A model generated the notes under the pieces. That model was not told where the DNA came from. It made no database searches and was given only the letters and a program-made list of their open reading frames with translations. A DNA stretch of 8,305 nt from contig JBCCFD010000369.1 in NCBI GenBank assembly GCA_039029915.1, forward strand, positions 1-8,305, written 5' to 3'. The position numbers were made by a program, and so were the translations under genes. Every line of letters begins with the position of its first letter. Position 1 is the stretch's first letter. Shown in pieces: positions 6,010-8,305 of this stretch. This DNA is from QQUD01 sp039029915 (GTDB lineage: Bacteria; Chloroflexota; Anaerolineae; Promineifilales; Promineifilaceae).

Positions 6010-7383
6010 ATGACAAACCCTCTAAAACCACTTTTTTCGGGGGCCACCCCGCAACAAATTTCTAAAGATATAGCCTCTTTGGTTGCATTCCAAAAGGATG
6101 GTGTAGAAACGGCCGTTCTTCAACAAATGCTGCATGAAAAACTTACCCCTCATCTGATGGATTACAGCCTGCCCGAGTTCCAATCGATGTTTAACACCTT
6201 CTTATCCGACCAGGCTCGATTAGGGGCCACCTTTGCCATTCATTACAATCAGGGCATCACCAACTGGCAGGTGTCTCCCGGTGGCGCTATTTTGGAGCTG
6301 CTTTGTACCAAAGCGCTGTGTCAGCTTTTCGGGCTTGGTGATGAAGCGGACGCCACATTTATGTATGCGGGTACATATGCTAACGAGCAAGCTGTTTACC
6401 TCGCCCTGCATCGACACGCAGAAAATGCTGGGTTTGACTTTGCCAAGGAAGGCGTAGCCGGATTTAAAAACCACCTCCCACCCGCTTTACTCGTATCAGC
6501 CGACACCCATTTCTCAATTAATCACGCCGTTCGCACCGTTGGATTAGGTGAAAACAATCTATTTAAAATACCCGTGAATCAAAATCGGCAGGTCGATCTG
6601 GATGCGCTCAACACATTGGTCAGGAAAATTCAAAAAACGCACCAAATATTTTGCATTGTCGCGACTGCTGGGACAACCTCAGCAGGCGCGATTGATCCGC
6701 TCAAGGAAATAGGAAAATTATGTCGGTCGTTAAACTGCTGGTTTCATATTGATGGTGCCTACGGCTACGCTTACAAGCTCGTACCGGAATGGAAAGACCG
6801 CTATCTTGGAGACGAACTAGCTGACTCCATCACGTGGGACCCTCACAAACAAATTGGCGCGCCAATTCCCAATTCGATCCTTTTTGTGAAGGATTGGCGT
6901 GACTTTGGCCGAATCTCACTGTATGGCGCATACTTTAATCGGAAAGAAGATGTGGGCCCAAATCCGGGGCTAAAATCCCCCCCATCTACGCGCTCATTCG
7001 CAGCCCTTCCGCTGGTGACACTGCTGCGCGGTCAAGGCTTAAGGCAAATTATTGATGATTTACGCGTGCCGTTAACTGCCGTTCAGCAGCTTTACGACTA
7101 TTTACAAACTCAGCCCGATATCAAGGTCTGCCACAAGCCAGACCTTGGCATTTTGTGCTTTAGAATGGAGCCATCAACCTATCCTTCAGAAAAATGGGAC
7201 ATCTTACAGTCTGAGCTTTACGAAAAAATCATGCAGTCAGGGCAGCGTTCGATCTCCTTAACCAAGCTAGACGGTGTGCCCGTCCTGCGCGTGGTGTCCG
7301 TCTCACCCAGCACGACCTTTAACGATTACTTGGATACAATCAATCACCTTCGAGACATTATTGAGGAGAAAACAAATGGCTGA
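6010..7383 (+). CDS. PLP-dependent decarboxylase (group II, aromatic-amino-acid/glutamate decarboxylase family), divergent
   Basis: A 457-residue fold-type I PLP enzyme; the family removes the alpha-carboxyl of an amino acid to give an amine and CO2. Motifs: SPGGAILELLCTKAL (89-103), the phosphate-binding AGTYANEQAV (120-129), His167 in SADTHFS where a histidine stacks on the cofactor ring, ATAGTTSAGAIDPL (218-231), Asp248 in FHIDGAYG, which contacts the pyridine nitrogen, and Lys280 in WDPHKQIGAP, the Schiff-base lysine. The last two differ from the commoner DAAY and DPHKW forms, and the N-terminus is short, so this is a divergent branch of unknown substrate. The frame stays open back to a TTG at 5968, but that start lies inside the terminator hairpin, so ATG at 6010 is chosen. 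No Shine-Dalgarno sequence is seen before it. The last 8 bases overlap the next gene. Confidence 0.88.
   Translation: MTNPLKPLFSGATPQQISKDIASLVAFQKDGVETAVLQQMLHEKLTPHLMDYSLPEFQSMFNTFLSDQARLGATFAIHYNQGITNWQVSPGGAILELLCTKALCQLFGLGDEADATFMYAGTYANEQAVYLALHRHAENAGFDFAKEGVAGFKNHLPPALLVSADTHFSINHAVRTVGLGENNLFKIPVNQNRQVDLDALNTLVRKIQKTHQIFCIVATAGTTSAGAIDPLKEIGKLCRSLNCWFHIDGAYGYAYKLVPEWKDRYLGDELADSITWDPHKQIGAPIPNSILFVKDWRDFGRISLYGAYFNRKEDVGPNPGLKSPPSTRSFAALPLVTLLRGQGLRQIIDDLRVPLTAVQQLYDYLQTQPDIKVCHKPDLGILCFRMEPSTYPSEKWDILQSELYEKIMQSGQRSISLTKLDGVPVLRVVSVSPSTTFNDYLDTINHLRDIIEEKTNG
7363..7368 (+). promoter_or_regulatory. Strong Shine-Dalgarno site for the FAD oxidoreductase
   Basis: GAGGAG lies 7 bases before the ATG at 7376, inside the 3' end of the decarboxylase gene. 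It fixes the start of the next gene and contrasts with the lack of such a site before the decarboxylase. Confidence 0.75.
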
Positions 7384-8305
7384 TTTTGTCATCATTGGTG
7401 GGGGTATATACGGCTGTGGCACAGCTTGGGAGTTAGCAAAACTTGGGGCAGAGGTTGTTTTATTGGAAGCAAGCTCGATTGCCAGCGGTGCATCTGGTGG
7501 GCTGGGCAAGCGCGGGGTGCGAGCCAATGGCCGAGATGTTCGTGAGCTACCGCTCATGCGTGAGGCGTACGATATCTGGCCAACGCTTCATGAACAGCTG
7601 GAGGGTGAAACTGGATATAGCCGCACTGGTCATTTGCTTCTAATTGAACGGGAGCTGGACAAAACGCGGGAAGAAGCACAAGTTTGGGTGCAACAAAAAA
7701 ATGGCATTCCGACGGAGTGGCTCGATGCAAACGCCGTACGCGATAAGGAGCCATTTGTCAGTGAGGCAGTAATCGCTGCCACCTATTGCCCGCTAGATGG
7801 TGTTTCTGATCACACGGCCACAACCCAAAGCTATGCTAAAGCAGCCCAAAGCCTTGGCGCAACGATTCGTGAAAACACGGCCGTTTCTCATCTAGAGAAA
7901 AAAGGGGATATGGTAACGGCCGTTCTGACTACAGCAGGCAAGCGTATACCGGTAAACAAAGCCGTTTTGCTAGCCTCAAACCGTCACGCCGTGCCGTTTG
8001 TGCAAAAAGAGCTGGGCATTACTCTGCCCTTGTGGTTGCTCTACCCCCAGGTAATGAACACAACACCTATTGCACCAATGCCACTCAACCATTTAATTGG
8101 GCACGCTCACCGAACCTTAGCCATGAAGGGGGTGCCAGGGAATCACGTGATGATTTCTGGAGGCTGGCACGGCCGTTTAAATCCCAACACGCAACAAATA
8201 GAGCCAGTGCCAGAACAAGTTGAGGGAAACCGCCTCGAAGCTGTTGCGGCCTTTCCCTGTTTAGCCGATCTCCCCATAGCTGAGGTCTCAGTTGAACGGG
8301 GTGAG
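7376..8305 (+). CDS. FAD-dependent oxidoreductase, DAO family (glycine/sarcosine/D-amino-acid oxidase type), N-terminal part
   Basis: 310 residues are visible and the frame runs off the right edge without a stop. The N-terminal dinucleotide-binding motif is VIIGGGIYGCGTAWELAK (residues 5-22), and Glu31 ends the second strand (VVLLEA), as in FAD-binding proteins that hold the ADP ribose. It continues with SGASGGLGKRGVRANGRD (37-54), RTGHLLLIE (83-91), the family-typical CPLDGVSDHTATTQSYAKAAQSLGATI (138-164), and AVLLASNRHAV (196-206). This order matches the DAO superfamily, whose members oxidise amines or amino acids such as glycine, sarcosine, proline derivatives or D-amino acids. The exact substrate and electron acceptor cannot be told from this part. 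The 8-bp overlap with the decarboxylase and a strong ribosome-binding site indicate translational coupling. Three ACGGCCGT palindromes lie in it. Confidence 0.88.
   Translation, partial: MADFVIIGGGIYGCGTAWELAKLGAEVVLLEASSIASGASGGLGKRGVRANGRDVRELPLMREAYDIWPTLHEQLEGETGYSRTGHLLLIERELDKTREEAQVWVQQKNGIPTEWLDANAVRDKEPFVSEAVIAATYCPLDGVSDHTATTQSYAKAAQSLGATIRENTAVSHLEKKGDMVTAVLTTAGKRIPVNKAVLLASNRHAVPFVQKELGITLPLWLLYPQVMNTTPIAPMPLNHLIGHAHRTLAMKGVPGNHVMISGGWHGRLNPNTQQIEPVPEQVEGNRLEAVAAFPCLADLPIAEVSVERGE

Noticed and set aside
5843..6031. Minus-strand frame of 62 residues across the structured RNA
   Set aside because: Low-complexity glycine-rich translation of the C-rich leader, with no homology recognised and a paired-helix explanation available.
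7443..7643. Short plus-strand frame, and minus-strand frames at 7303-7557 and 7554-7754
   Set aside because: They lie inside the FAD oxidoreductase frame (7376 to the edge), which has clear motifs; the short products have no recognisable features.

Overview
This window looks like bacterial chromosome, with moderate GC in the genes and one strongly AT-rich gap at about 5455-5830. There is no phage, IS, CRISPR, tRNA or rRNA signal. The host is most plausibly a Chloroflexota bacterium of the Anaerolineae type. That is an inference from three things: the secreted Kp43-like protease ending in a proline linker plus YLPIV tail, the Rv2061-type PPOX protein beside a sulfite-oxidase-fold protein, and the general gene style. 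No marker gene proves it.

Left part (1-3273). The 3' end of a molybdopterin-dependent oxidoreductase (+) meets a small F420/flavin-type PPOX protein (-) with no base between their stop codons. A gap of about 135 bp with a strong inverted repeat follows. Then come an Asp/Glu racemase-superfamily protein (-) and a divergently transcribed short-chain dehydrogenase (+). The dehydrogenase overlaps tail-to-tail by 7 bp with a conserved protein of unknown function (-).

Middle part (3262-5830). The unknown protein lies directly downstream of a large secreted subtilisin-like (S8) protease on the minus strand and probably shares its transcript. Upstream of the protease is an AT-rich gap of nearly 400 bp with a likely minus-strand promoter, small palindromes and short repeats, but no gene.

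Right part (5800-8305). A candidate structured RNA (about 5840-5995) has two long helices that cross each other and ends in a textbook intrinsic terminator. Fourteen bases after the T-run begins a two-gene plus-strand operon: a divergent group II PLP-dependent decarboxylase and an FAD-dependent DAO-type oxidoreductase. The second gene overlaps the first by 8 bp, has a strong Shine-Dalgarno site and runs off the window. The RNA is either a leader controlling these amino-acid/amine genes or an independent small RNA.

Across the window, the 8-bp palindrome ACGGCCGT occurs 12 times, always inside genes and in all codon phases. This far exceeds chance and resembles the HIP1 phenomenon of cyanobacteria.
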